Of a stretch of 64,000 bases of DNA, positions 39,701-54,700 are shown one piece after another (the stretch's first letter is position 1; each line of letters starts with the position of its first letter). Source of the DNA: Persicaria tinctoria (lineage: Eukaryota > Streptophyta > Magnoliopsida > Caryophyllales > Polygonaceae); NCBI GenBank assembly GCA_037127255.1, contig JBANSL010000016.1, positions 4,466,501 through 4,530,500 of the forward strand. Direction: 5' to 3'. A model generated the notes under the pieces. It ran no database searches, was not told the origin of the DNA, and saw nothing but the letters and a program-made list of their open reading frames with translations. Position numbers and translations under genes: made by a program.

Positions 39701-42700
39701 TCCGTGGCCTTATTGTACAAATATAACTTTTCTATTCCAGGTTCCCTGGAAAGGCCTTGGAAAAGAACCTGTCATTGTTTTGATTGACCGCGTTTTCATT
39801 CTAGCACATCCAGCCCCTTATGGATGGGATCTTAAGGTAGCTTGATTAATGTTTTTGACAAATCATGGCCAAATTATAGTTAACCTCAAGCTTTTGATAA
39901 TGGTGTCTCCTTTGTCCTTGAAGGAAGAGGACAGGGAAAGACTTTTGGAAGCTAAACTTCGTCAGATTGAGGTGAGATTCTGTTCCTATTTAAAACACAT
40001 TAACTAATCAAGTTAATTTATGAGGTTGATTGTTACACACTATCACAGATTCATCAATATTCCTTGATTTATAAACTTAAGCAATTTACTTAATGGATTG
40101 TAAGCTCAATTATTTCTTTAATGAGGATCCATTAAATTTTTATATGAGCTCATTTGATGGCTCTATTGTAGGCTGTTAATATATATACATATAAATGTTT
40201 TACTTGTTTTCTAAAGATTATCTTGATATTATCTTGTGTATGTATTTCCTCTCTCTCCTTACTCTCTTAAATGATAAGCATAACTGCAACTTCTGTTTGG
40301 CTCATTTAGGGCTCTATTGTAGGCTAATGTATATGTTTTACTTGCTTGCTATGGGTTATTTAAGTGTTATCTAACCTATGTATTTTCTCTTCCTTCTTAT
40401 TCTCACACATGATAAGCATAACTGCGACTTCTACTTACCTCTCACCTTTTGATATGTTCTCTTTCCCCAATCAGCACATATATATATATGCTGTTCTCTG
40501 TCACACTTTGGTTATGCTATTTAACTTGAAACAATGCCACAAGCTATGGCAATTGGTAACATCTGATCAGTACTTATGTTTTTGTTACAATGGCTTCTGG
40601 CACTAAACTTTCTTGAAATTTTGTTTAACTCAATTGTTGAATATCGAATGCTTGAGCATCTTGCAACCTTTTGTGTTTAATATGTGGTGTAATGTCCAAT
40701 GCAGGAATTGGAAGCATCTACAATTGAGGCAATGTCTAGGTCAAAGCAGGGAAGTGTATGTTATTTAAACTAACCACTCCATGCTGCTTTGTTTCTTTTA
40801 TCTTTCTTCCCCTCTTTGTTTTTCTTTATGAATTTTTATTATTTGTCTTTCATTTACTATTTGTGTTGGTAGTTTTAATCATTACATCCTTTTATCAAAG
40901 GACAACATTTTGTAGAACAGTTATCTTCTTGTATGCTTTGTGATGTACATTGAGGTGTTCACTATAGTCATTTGGTGCAACTTTTTAGGTACCTGCTGGA
41001 AATTCTTGGCTTGGTTCTCTGATTGCAACTATCATTGGGAATCTTAAAGTCTCAATTAGCAATATTCATATACGATATGAGGATTCTGTTAGGTAGTGGA
41101 TGCCTTCCCCCTTTGTTTATGAATTAAGTTATATGGTGTTTCTTTACCTGAATAAACATTCATCTTTTGTTAATTGATCAAATTGGTTTTAATTGATCTC
41201 CAGCAATCCTGGCCATCCTTTTGCCTGTGGTATCTCCTTGGCTAAGCTCGCTGCAGTTACAACAGACGAGCAAGGCAACGAGACCTTTGACACTAGTGGC
41301 GCTTTAGATAAATTACGCAAGGTCAGGGACTCATTTACATTAAGCATGTTATGGTCATGAAGAAGAGAAGAAGATTGAAAATACTTGCATATTTGAGATT
41401 GGAGTTGATTGCTAATTGTTATTTATTTGCATATTTTTATTTATGTTGAGGTTGATATGGGTTTACCGACCTCCTGTGATTTCAGGATATTTTACAATGT
41501 AGGATGCATTATCTTCGTTTTGAGGCATTTGTTCCTTTTGGTACGAGTTTGTCTCAATGGAGTTAAATCCATTGAGACATGCATGAGCTGTGCTCCTCTT
41601 TGTTTGGCAAAGAAGAACCTACCCCTCACTTTTCTACAGGAAATATGCGTTAGAAGGTATTATGAACCCCCCAAAATGGGAAAACATAATGCATTTCCAA
41701 TCATCATCTATCATATATTCCTCATCTCCAACCACTTGCCATGAAGTTCCCTCAATATACCTCCGAGTTTTTATCATTTTATGGCAACTTTGCACCCGCC
41801 AATGATTCCGCTTTACCTTTACTTTAAATCCTTCAGTGTGCCAATCCCACCATTGTATTCCCACTATCTTTTCCCATTGTATTGTTTTGAATTGGTAAAT
41901 ATATTGCGAACCAAGGAAACATGGTTACAAAAGACGTAGACCATCCAAAGAGTCTAGTGTAAAACCAAAAAGTATCTCCAAAGCCTATCACCCTCACATA
42001 GGATGTGAGTCAGGAAACATAACTAGTGGAACTATATATCCCCCAAAATCAAGCCAAAGAAAACCACCAAGCACTACAAGAGAAACCTACACTAATTTCC
42101 CATCTTATTGTTGCCTCTGTCTTTGACTAACCCCTCTCTGGACACCATCCAACCACTCAGTCTGTCATAACTGCTCACCTTTGTTACACAAATTTACCGT
42201 TTCAGAACTGCTCACCTTTGTCTCATCAGGATAGTTCAGCCATTTCCCTCCCACATTGTTAGGTATAGTAAATCTTGTAAGAAGTGGGGGTTGGAAGATG
42301 TTTAATATAAAAATTAGATTTTTTACTAGAAACTCATCAGAAAGAGGAATACTGGAGGATTAGGCATCCTCCTTAGCAGATTGCAATGAAAGAACAAACC
42401 AATATATTGGAATTGTTTTCAAGAGAGCCATAAATACATGAATCCATAAAGAAGAGAAAGGAACACTGTATCCTAAACCTAAAGCAAATACAAAGGTATT
42501 TTTGAAGCTAATGGTAGAAGATCTCCCTTTCCTTGAATTTACAACCCCTTCCATCCTCTTACAAGCGTAAGAGTTGCAAGAGTAATTTTAGCATCTGAAC
42601 TTATGTGTCCTAAAGAAGAGTTCAGTTCTTTGACACTGTTTGGTTGAATTTTGTGCATCATATATTCATATATGTCCATATTATGTTATGGCCATTATAA

Positions 42701-45700
42701 ATTGAATCGCTGTTGGAATCTTGACTTACATTAGCCTTTTGAACTTAGAATATGATTGCTTTATGCAGTCCTTGCAATTGGAAAGGCTTGCAATATATCA
42801 TGATTCTAACAGACCTCCATGGAAGATTGATAAGAAATGGGAAGCTGTTGGTCCAACCGAGTGGGTTGAGGTTTGTTTATGAGTCCTGTGCTTTCTTCTG
42901 GTTAGTTGATGAATTTGAATTTGATCTCTTGGTTGATACTCCAATTAATTTCTTTGTGTATGTTTGCCAGATTTTTGAAGAAGGTATTAATGAACCGGCA
43001 ACTGACACTAAAGTGGAGTCTTGCTGGGCCTTTAATCGCACTTATCTTGTGTCGCCTATAAATGGAATCCTCAAATATCATCGCCTTGGCTGCCAAGAAC
43101 GAACTAGTGTAGAGATTCCATTTGAAAAAGCATCGGTTGTCCTTGATGATGTTCGTTTAACAATTACAGAGGTAGTATAAGTTGCATACTACAACTACGT
43201 GATGTTCGTTTAAGAATTACAGACTTTACAGTGGTCCTTGATATTGGTCATTTACATCTTCACGTTGTCTTCCCTTCTTTGGTGCTCTCTGGAGCTGCTT
43301 GAATAAGAGAGGGAAATATTGGGTTTATGGTTAATATTTATAGCAATTGATGCAAATTGATGGACAAAGCCATTTTGAATGTTATTTTGAGATATGTTTT
43401 TCGAAACACCCTCTCGAGATAGTCGAGGAAAGGGTGCGTACACCTCGGCCTCCCAGACCCTTCTCTAAGCGGGATATAGCGGGGTTGTTGTTGTTGATTT
43501 TGAGATATGTATTTGGTTTTGTTCATGGAAATCTGAATATTCTGGCTTCTTATTTGTTCACAGGCCCAATATTATGATTGGATTAAATTGTTGGAGGTTA
43601 TTTCAAAATATAGGATGCATATCGAGGTTTCACACTTGAGGCCCAAAGTGCCAATTGCAGAGAGACCTTATTTGTGGTGGCATTTTGCTGCTCAGGCGGT
43701 TCTGCAGCCTAGGAAAATGTGCGTAGCTCCTTTACTGATCACGTTTCTTAAGGGGAAAATGTCTCCAATACTTTTATATGAAAGGCTCATCGAATTTTAA
43801 TTTTTCAGGTACAGATTTTCATGGGAGCAGATTAAGTATCTTTGTCTGTTACGGAGACGTTATATCCAATTGTATGTTGGCTCATTGCAGCAGACACCAG
43901 ACATTGATAACCAAGAACTGAGACATATAGAGAGAGACCTTGATGCAAAAGTGATTCTTTTGTGGAGGTAGAGTTCCATACCATTTTAATTTTCTGAAGA
44001 TTTTGACGGAATTGTCACTGGAAAAAAGAAGCATTTGACCGAAAAATGGAGGTTGGTGGTTAAATTGAATGGATTATATTATATAAGGTATTTTGTAAAA
44101 AATAAAAGTTAAAAGGTGTTTGTTAAAAAAAACTCTATTATATAAGGTGTATTGAAAAAAAATGTTAGTTAAACAAGGACATTTCGGTCACTAAAATAAA
44201 TTGTCACTGGAAAATTGAAACATTTGAGTGGAAAATAGAGGTTGGTGCTTCAATTGAATGGATTATATTTATAAGGTGTTTTCCAGAAATCCTTATACTA
44301 GGTGCCTTTTGGAAGAAAAAAAATCTAATATTTACATATACATTTGTTTGTTCAGATTACTTGCTCATGCTAAGGTGGAGTCAGCAAAGTCAAAAGAAGC
44401 TGCTCTGCGGAGGCAGTACAGCAGGAGCAGTTGGTTTTCTTTAGGCTGGTCTGTGTCTGCAGCAAGACCTTTTGCCTGACTCACTCTTTTCTTTCTTCAA
44501 TAGTTTCCTTGTCTTATTCACTCATCCAACTCCATTGTTTTTGGTGAAATTGAAATACATGCAACCTTAGCTTTCCCTTCCCTTTCTTATCAGGACTTCT
44601 CCAGTTGAAGAGTCTGAAAATGATATTGCAGGAGATAGTTCAGAGTCTTCTTTATCAACGGAAGAAAAATTGACTAAAGAAGAGTGGCAGGCCATTAATA
44701 ACCTTCTTAGCTATCAGCCAGAAGAAGAGATGAGCTTTCGTTCAGGAAAGGACTCACAAAGCATGCTTAAATTCCTAATAGATGTGGCAATTTGTCAGGC
44801 TGCTGCCAAGATCATTGATATAAATGAAACCGAAGTTGTCTGTGGACGATTTGAGCAACTGAATGTTTCTGTTAAACTTAAACATTCAAGCACCCATTGT
44901 GATGTATCATTGAGATATTATGGCTTGTCAGCTCCTGAAGGCTCCCTAGCACAGGTTTGTTTTTGTGAAGTTCAAAACATAGCACTGAAGAATTACTAGG
45001 AGAGCATTTTTTTTTAAAACATTTACCCTGGGATGTATAAAGTCCAGCTCTATTATATGAAGTTTATATGTAATGTCAGACGAATGATCTTGTTCCTTGC
45101 TTTTATTTATTTATTTTTGATTGGATCTAGTGTTGCTTACTCATGAAACATTGTTGGCAGAGTGTCTGTAATGAGCAAAAAGAGAATGCGCTAGCTGCTA
45201 GCTTTGTGCAGTCACCTGTGGGGGAGAATGTGGACTGGAGGCTGTCGGCTACAATGTGTCCTTGCCATGTCACAGTAAGTTCAGTTCAGTTTTGTTGTTG
45301 GTTTCATTAATCAGATTATGTAGAAATCTGATGCTAATTAGTATGAACTGTTTGCTAACTTGCCAGATGATGTAAGCTGTTGAGATTAAGCCATATGAAA
45401 CCTGCAGTTTATTTTGTAGAAGTTTTCAAGTAGTAATCTTTATTGTCCAGCTTATGCATTTAGGAGCAAAGAATGACATTTTAAAATCTAAGCTAAAACT
45501 GAATCTATTAAGAAAATTTTGACATCCTGTAATGGATAGTGAAGAGCCTGATCAAATTAGGCTTTAGTAAGTATATTTGTGAAGATAAGATCCCTTTGCA
45601 GAAAGGGTGCAATTTGCTATCACATCAACATTTTCTTATTATGTTATATTCTATACCCTTAATCAATTGCTAATACTTGTAAACATTTGTGTAGTTTTTG

Positions 45701-48700
45701 GTGGAAAGTTTTGATCGTCTGATGGAGTTTATGAGGAGGAGCAATGCTGTTAGTCCCACTGTTGCAATGGAAACTGCTACAGCATTACAGGTAAGGATAT
45801 ATCGAACTTTAATATCATAAATGAAATATAGAGTAGTAGGCTAACGGCTGGTACCAAATATCATTGGCCAGATGAAGTTTGAAATGGTGACTCGTAGAGC
45901 TCAAGAACAATTTCAAATGGTGTTGGAGGAACAAAGCAGGTTAGCCTTTAGAAGAAAAATCAATTTCATTTTTTACTTGTTGAGGTTCTATGGTTACCGA
46001 CCTGCTTCCAGCTGTTCAACATCTGCTTGCTTTGGGCATTAACAAAATGAACGTATATGAAATGTGCAAACTACTCCCTTCCAAAAATAAAGAAGGAAAA
46101 ACAACAACAAACAGCAACCCCTGGGTTGTATGCATCCTTTCCCCGACTACTTTGAGAGGGTGTTTTCGAGTGACTCAGTAATGCCATAGAGAACAGACAT
46201 GCACAAACACACTTACCAAAGAAATAAATGAAAGTAAAAAGAGGAGGTTGGAGAAGAGAAATGTTAAAGAATATATAGAGAAAGACTAGCTAGAAAGCTT
46301 ATAAGAGAAGCTATAGGGTAACAATGGGGTGGGAAAAGTAAAAGCTGTTAAAGTTAACTAGGAGACATTACACTGAATGGCCTATATCATTACCTAGAAA
46401 CAGAGTATAATTACATGCATGCAAGTATGCTAAGAGCATCTTTAATTGTAGTACTCTAGTTGAGTATCATAACCTAACAAAAAAATAAAAAATACAAAAG
46501 TGGGGGAGAACTAGTAAAGTGAGTACCATATGTATGATACTCGTCTCACATAATTGCATTGGTTTAATAAAAAAATCTGACATTTAATTTTATTTCTTTT
46601 TTTTTAAACTAGTTATGGTACTCATAGTACCACCATTAAAGATGGTCTAACAATATATAACAAACTAAAAGCACACAAAACCCAACAAAAAAGCAGAATC
46701 ATAAGACATCATGAATAACCAAGAAAGGAAGAGAAAAATAAATGTACAAAAACTGATGGCAGGGAATTGTATTGTCTATAACCAGTTATCTATTATCTAT
46801 ATTAAAATATAAATTGCAAAATACTAGGGTTTCGTTTAGAGAATAAAGCTGTCAAGCAGAAACAACCATGTGTAGGGGGCAAATGTAAAGAGAACAGTTG
46901 GAAAGGCACAATGATGCTGTTTCGTTCTGGCTGAATGTATCGGAGATTGTGGAGTTGGAATTATGGGAAAATTGGTTTGTGACAGGATTCCATCACGGGG
47001 GCCCTTATAACCTTGCCTTTTCCCCTAGACTTTAGAGGAGGTAAAACGTGGGATTTTGCCCATAAACCCAAATTTAGGGTCCTTAATTAACACCTGAGTA
47101 AATAAGCACAAAAGCACGCATCTGATTGAGTCGATTGACAACTTTAAACCACCTAAAATACTTAAATACATCCTCTAAAACCATAAGTTCAAGGTTTCAA
47201 GTCAAAACAAAATACTTAAATACATACATCATCTAATCACCGCCACTAGACATGATACCTAAGTGAACAATAACAAGTGAATTAACAACACAAATCATAA
47301 AAATCCATTTAGTATTTGAATGAATTGTGCACCATCACAATGACAACTCTAATTCCAAATTTCTAATTACAAGAGCCCAAAAAACCAATAGTGCAACACA
47401 AGAGGCAAACAAAAACAGTAGCCTTCACTCCTACACAGACAAAGCTAATTACAAGAGGCAAAAAAATAGTGCAACACAATTACAAGAGGGAAAAAAAACA
47501 GTAGCCTTCGGCCTTCACATACAGATTCACAATGACAACAACAACCACCCGGTATATCCCGTGATAAAGGAGGGTCTGAGGGTCATGTACGCACTCTTTC
47601 CCCGAACAACTCGAGAGAATGTTTCCGATAGACCCAAAACAATAAGCCACATAAATCACATGGAAACAAGACAAACAGTAGAAAAGGAGGTAATAGGAAG
47701 CAGGTAGAAAGGCTGAAAAGAAGCATAAACAATAGGACTCGATGCCCAGACTCGAACTAGTAAACATCAAAAACCCGAATGCGCCTCCTCCAGTGGTCTC
47801 TACAATAGCAAATACATCACCCAAGCAAGATTTCAAAGTTGAGAGAGAGAGGAGAGTGCAAGAGAAGAATGCCGTAGGTTAGGGCGGCAGTGAGGAGTTG
47901 AGGACTGACGAGTGACGAGTCGGCACAAATTCACAATGCAAACTCTTATCCGAGCGGCGAGGACTGTCTGATTCACAATTTCAGAGGACAAAGATGAGAG
48001 ATTGAGAGAATAGGCCAGCCTTAGAGAAGGAGAACAAGAGCAGGAGATAACAGGAGCAAATGCCATAACTATGGGCTGTCGAAGGCTGTGGAACGAGAAA
48101 TTGGAGGAGGAAGTTAACAGGAGCAGAAGGCGGTGGCCATCCACGCCTGAAACGCATTTTAATGCCCGAAAGTTGGATAGGATGGCCTTTACGGTAGTCG
48201 CCGGCCGAGAGGCGTCAACTTAGAGAAATGAAGAAGAACGCCGAGTCGCCGCCTGGACGAACGAGCAAGTCAAAGAGAGAGAAGTCGTGCGTGAACAAGA
48301 GCTGAAATTGGAAAGTATTCAATTTCATATTCAATTTGGGGGAAAATTACAACCCTAACCTGCCTAGGCGGTCAAATCCGCCTAGACGGCTTCCTAGGCG
48401 GGCTGGCTCTCAGCTTCGCCTAGATACCCGCCCAGCGCAAAAATTCCGAGGGAGCCTGGTGCCTAGGCGCGATTTTTAGAACACTGGGATTTGTGATTAT
48501 GGCACCAGCAATTGAAATTAATTAAAATTATGCAGTGTTGGAGGTCTAAATAAAAAATATATAGCTGATGATATAAATTAGAAGTTTTATGCCATCCAAG
48601 TATCTATATATTACCAAAGAAATGCTAATAAATCATGAGATGCTTCCGTCTCACTTTGAAAATGTGCAAATTGATGGAGACATGTCTCTAAGCAATCTAC

Positions 48701-51700
48701 ATGTTACAAATTTTGTTTCCATTTCAGGTTTGCTCTAGACATTGATTTTGATGCTCCAAAGGTTAGAGTACCTATTCGAGCGCGTGCTGCATCCGAATGT
48801 GATAGCCACTTTCTTCTTGATTTTGGTCATTTCACTTTGCGTACTAAGGTAAAACCTATTTTCTTTTGGATACCAAGCTTTTTTTTTTTTTTTTTTACCT
48901 TCTGGCTTTGCTTAGAATTAAGCAATCATCATAAATGCAGGAGTGTTTGCCAGATGAAGAGAATCAATCCCTGTATTCTCGATTTTATATTTCTGGAAGA
49001 GATATTGCTGCTTTCTTCACTGACTGTGGGTCTGGGAGTCAGGGTTGTTCTCTGATCATGCCACCCGGGGATAGCATGTCTTCAACTTCTCTTACTGATG
49101 TTGATAGCTTTTGTCCTCTAGTTGATAGGTGTGGTATGGCTGTTGTATTTGATCAGGTAATTCCTGCACTCCTTTGAATCTCATTCTCAGGATTACAACT
49201 CTGCACAGTTGAGGTTTATGTGAAATGTTCTGTAAATATTATCACTATGGCAATATTTTCTCTCTTATGTCTTTCCAATTTTTCTTTCTTTCTTTATGTT
49301 GGTAATGCTTCAGATAAAGGTGCCCCATCCAAAATATCCATCTACTCGGGTTTCTGTTCAAGTGCCTAGTCTCGGCATTCACATGTCACCTGAGAGATAT
49401 TCAAGACTGTCTAACTTGGTAAATATATTGTGCAATACATTGCAAAGCAGCACACAAGCTCAAGGAGCAGATTCCCAGCCATTCCTTGCCCCTTGGTTTC
49501 CAGCAGATTTGGCGATAGAAGCCAGAATATTGGTCTGGAAGGTATGCAATCTATAAGTTAATGCACTGCTGTTGATATCTATTTTCTTGTTTCTTGATGT
49601 TCAGCATCTTTTTATTTCATGTGATTTATTTAGGGAATCGGCCACACTCTTGCGACTTGGCAAACTTGTTTCCTTGTTTTATCTGGACTGTACCTTTATG
49701 TTCTGGAATCGGATAGTGCACAGAGTTATCAGCAATCCTTGAGGTCTGATATTGTCCATTCAAAGTGGTTTATGTTTTTTTTTATGTGCCAACTTACTGT
49801 AATGTTCAATTATGATGTCTTTCAGAACTTATGTTCCCTTTTGTTTGCATGCAAGTTGATTTTTTTTCCTTCTTCATTCCCTCATTTCTACATTTTGATT
49901 TGAAAATTTCTCAGTATGGCCGGCAAACAAGTTTGTGAGGTTCCATCAGAAAGTGTTGGTGGGTCAGCTTTATGTCTCTCTGTTTGTCTAAGAGGCATGG
50001 ACTTTCACAAAGTAAGTAATCTGGTGTCTGCTTTTTGCGGGTTGAACTGAATCCCGTGCCCATCTCTTTTGGATATTTGGATGCCTCTTATGTGCTAAGC
50101 AGTATCATTGCTGCTTGCTTTATTCTTTTAATAAAATTTATTCCATTTGGAGAAAAATTTATGGAGAGGAAATCTCTACAAGTGGATAGGCTATCCTCTT
50201 TCGGTAACAAAGGCAAAGGACAAAAAACTATAGAATGTTCAAACTTAGTTGCTACCTAGTTAAAGTGGCTTTAAATGTTTCTGAATCAAAACTGATATAT
50301 CTAACTTTAATCTCTGTCTTTCCATCCAAAATGATATATCTAGCCCGATTACGTCTCTCAGTCCAAAAGGGACATATCTCGTCTTATTCTCATCCGAGGT
50401 TCGAAATACTGCAGATTTGGTTGCTTTTATTGTCTATTATATTAAGCAGAAAATGTTATATATTCATTCCTTGCGGATGACATGAAAAAGTTCCGTGAGG
50501 TCTGAAACCAGAGAGAAGTGAGAAACTTTTTAAACTTAGGTTCTTCCCCACCAAACCTTGTATTTATTTAGAAAAAGGTGTGGGAAAGCGGAGCTATTAG
50601 AGTCACTTCTCTCGTTGAACATGCATCAAAACATAGTTGTTTACGTCTTTTTGCCATTTGTGGTTGAATTATTCTCACTTGCCACTTTGAGTCTATGACA
50701 TACGGAGTACTCCGTATAAACTATTGTGTAGGCGCCATTAAATATGCAGAAGATGAATGAAGTATTGCTAGTGCATATCCATACTCTTTTCTGAGTCCTT
50801 GCCCCTTAATTTTTTCCCAGGCGCTTGAATCATCTAGTACATTAATTATGGAGTTCGAGAACGAGGATGATAAATTGATCTGGCTGAAAGGAATGACTAA
50901 AGCAACATATCAAGCATCTGTAAGAATCTTCGTCATTATTTCAAGTATTGCTCTAGTCTGCAGGCATTGTTTTCATGGACTATATTTTTATAACTGAAAA
51001 TTGCGTGAAATTTTATTTCGGTTTAGGCTCCTTTTTCAATGGATATGGTTGGAGAGTCTCAGGATGACATGAACGATTTCTCTGAAGCTCAGCTCTCTAA
51101 CTTGAAACCTGCTGATCTTGTCGTTAATGGAACACTGACAGAATCCAAGTTCTTTATGTATGGAAAGGTACTTTTTTTTTTCCGGGATACATTTGCTGTA
51201 ATCATTTTCCTAGCCAATTATACATGAAAGTTCTGCTTCTTCCATGTATCTTGAATATATTATTTTGTTTGAGCTGGAAGTGTCAGCTTTCTGCATCTAA
51301 ATGTTTACTCCCTGGTTTCATAAATATGCATTCAATTTGTTTTTCTTCTAAATAAATTTACAAAGGATGATGTGATTGACACTTGTTTCATCCCTAGCTT
51401 GGGGATGGTGAGCAGGAGAATCTTAAAGAGACTCTTATTGTGGAGGTTCTCGCAGGTGGAGGAAAGGTATGTGTTGCCTCCATATTTATGATTTCGTTCC
51501 AATAACCAAGGGTTCTTACTTGGTTACTCCTATAGGTTTAGGAATAATCCCTCTTGGCACTTTTCATTTGTGAGGCCAGAAGAAGTGCATTGTAGTTTCC
51601 TTAAAAAACAAAAGAACTCCGAATCCTTTTTTACTTGCATTACATTTTCACGTAGAACAGTTATGTCTATTCTATCTGAGTTTATGCTTTTTGAGCTTTT

Positions 51701-54700
51701 GTATCCATTAAATTATTGAAGTATCCTAGAAATATATCATACACTATATGAAAGCCTATAATAACAGACAAACTCATGGCTTTTTTGTTTGTAGAGTAAG
51801 GAATGAAAAGGGGATGAATCAAATTTTATATGTAAAAAGTATTTGATCATCTCTTTTTTATGATTATAGAGGAGGGGAGATGGAAATGGTTAGATCATGC
51901 TAGGGGATATGGTTACCCTAAGCTAAAATTAGGGAATGAAATTGGGGGAAGGGAAACAAATTTTTTATGAAAAATAAGAGGGTAATGGTTATAATTTTGA
52001 TAAATGAATTTGAACTTAAATATGGACTAGAATCATGAGGTTATCCATTACCTTTCCTTGCTAAATAACAAATGGGGAGTTAATCATTTTAATCGAATTA
52101 GGCAGTGCAGCCCATACCATATATTGCAGGCAGCTTGAAACAAAATGATTAGTGTAGTAAGAAACAATCTTGTCTCAAAACTTGGCTTTAGTCTTAAGTT
52201 TCCTTATGTATTCTTTTATGGATGAAAAAAAATTGAGTTCAACAAAACTTTATGAACTGACAAAAAGATTAAAAACATAAACCTCAGGAAATCGCAATTC
52301 AATGTTGAGAAAATTCCTCCTTGTATGTAAAATAATACTCCCTCCGTTAAGCAAAACATGTCATTTTACCCATTTACACAAATTTTCAGGAGGCAAACAA
52401 ATATATCATTATACCCTCATGTATTTCTCTATTTTTCCACTTTCTTAAAAATTACGACTATCCACTAATAACTACAAGGGAAATTGTGGAAGCTAAACAC
52501 CAAAATATATAAAATGACATCTTTTTCTTGACAAGAATCACTTCATTAAACGAAATGTTTTGCTTAATGGATGGAGTATTCTGATAGTCCACTGTTACCT
52601 GAACTCCTGATTCCTGAACACGGCAAATGCCTTATTTTGCTGCAAGTAAGAACTGCAGATTTTCTGCTTTCCTGAATCATGAAGATGGTTGGTGGACATG
52701 CTTTCCGCTTGTTGCCTCCATTTTCACCCCTAAAATTTGCATTTAAATATTAGCAACTATAAAAAATGATCAAGTAAATTTAATAATCAATCAGCTATAG
52801 ACAGACCTTATATCTCTGGACTCTTGCGCCAGTTGTGAACGAAAGTTGGCACTTCTTCAAGTGCTACAGCGTTTTTATATGTATTTCTATGGTGGCCATA
52901 CATACACAGTGTGCACTTGGGACTTTGTCTCTCTTTTTTGGTTCATCTGAAGCCCTTATGCGGTTTTTCTGAGGTCTACCTGCTGGTCTCTTCAGTGTAG
53001 GTGGAAGTATCATGTATCACATATCAACCTTCACCCATTCGTTTCTACTTGGTACTCGAGCTATGCCGATCGAATACACTGCTTTAAATTGGTTCACCGT
53101 GAAGCATGAACCAATAACCTTCTTGTTCTAGGTTACAAGTTTTATAGGGTGATAAGATTTTTTTTTAAAATCACAGTAGATGATTTTTTTTTTAATAAGA
53201 TAATACTAAATCGTATGTTAATTAAACAAGTTTCATATATTTGGATGGATATAAAGACAAATTCAAGCTTTTGATATTCAGAGTTGATAATATGAAATTA
53301 TTATAGTGTCTGAATAGATAATAAGTTTCTAGTCTTTAGTATGACAACTCCCTCCTTTCTAACTAAACTGTGATGTGCAACACTGAATTTCTTCCAAAGA
53401 AATTGTACTGCTTTTACACGGATGGATGCATATTTGTAGATTCTTTGAAAGGGTTACAGCATTCGCTTTCCATTGTTAATTTTGTATTCAGAACATATGT
53501 TAATTTTGTATTCTCTTAAGAACATATGTTAATTGATTTTGTTTCTCGTTTGAAATATTCATTATGCTCATATCATGTTTGCTTGAGTGCATTTTTGTTT
53601 GTCATAGGTGCATGTTGTACGTTCTCAAGGTGACATGAGGGTCAAGATGAAGGTTCACTTCTTGAGAATCAAAGATGAACTGCAAAGTGTTTCAACAGAA
53701 ACTTCTCAATACCTATTTTATTCAGTTGTAAAAAATGACCAAGCATTAGCTTCTCCTGTTTCATTTGGTTCTGAAGCAAAGGAGTTTGCTTCAGTATTTG
53801 GAGAGGAGGAAGATATTTTCACAGATGCCTTGCAAGATTTCAACCCTATTTCCGATAGTAATGTTCATTCTGACTCCTTGGAATTTATGGATGTTGATTC
53901 TCCTGATAAAGGATCTGGAAAAGTAATAGGGTCACCTTTGGAAACGTTTTACGAGGCTTTGGGAACTGATGATTCGGATTTTGTAACAGTGATCTTTATA
54001 ACCAGAGATCCTTGCTCCTTAGATTATGATGGTATTGATACACAGGTACTTTTCAGTCCATTTGATTGATCCTCTGGATTGCCCTGTGCATTCCCAAATA
54101 TCCTATTCATTGGACTAAAAAGGAAATTATTTTTGTTATTTTATTATTAGAAGGTTTCTATGATAAAATGCTGAACTGCATCTTTGCAGGTGAGTATTTG
54201 CATGTCCGCTTTGGAGTTCTTTGTTAACCGGCCCACAGTTGTGGCATTAATTGGGTTTGGGCTGGACATGAGTTCTGCTAATTCTGAAGTAAGTGAAAAT
54301 GCTGCCACAACCGATGGAGTCAACGAACTAACACCAAAAAGGGAGAAGGTGGTTGATAGTGATGCTTATGTCAAGGGTTTGTTAGGCTATGGTAAATCAC
54401 GAGTTGTGTTTAATCTAAGCATGAAAGTGGACAGTGTGACTGTTTTCCTGAATAAAGAGGATGGTTCTCAGCTAGCTATGTTTATCCAAGAAAGATTTGT
54501 TATCGATGTTAAGGTAACCTGTTGGCAAAATAACTTCTTTTCCTGTCTTTTTTTTGGTGCATTTTTTTTGGTTATTAAAGAAGCAACACTGGAGTTGGGC
54601 AAGAGAACATGAACAGTCTTTTCTGTTTCAGTTATGAGAAAAGGCATGATCCAAGAGTACAGTTTGGATGTTAGGCAGAGAGTTACTGTAGCTCATTATA

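Larger units (their letters stand above)
45940..48727 (+). other. VPS13M1 intron 17 (2.8 kb), insertion-rich
   Basis: The largest intron in the gene. It holds two RTE-like tail fragments, one Tourist-like MITE and a GC-rich block at about 47860-48490, each annotated separately. A short local duplication (AGTGCAACACA... CAGTAGCCTTC, about 47388-47515) also lies here. Confidence 0.75.

Noticed and set aside
50702..50715. Palindrome ACGGAGTACTCCGT in VPS13M1 intron 22
   Set aside because: It resembles two fused Stowaway-type ends but is too short to call an element.
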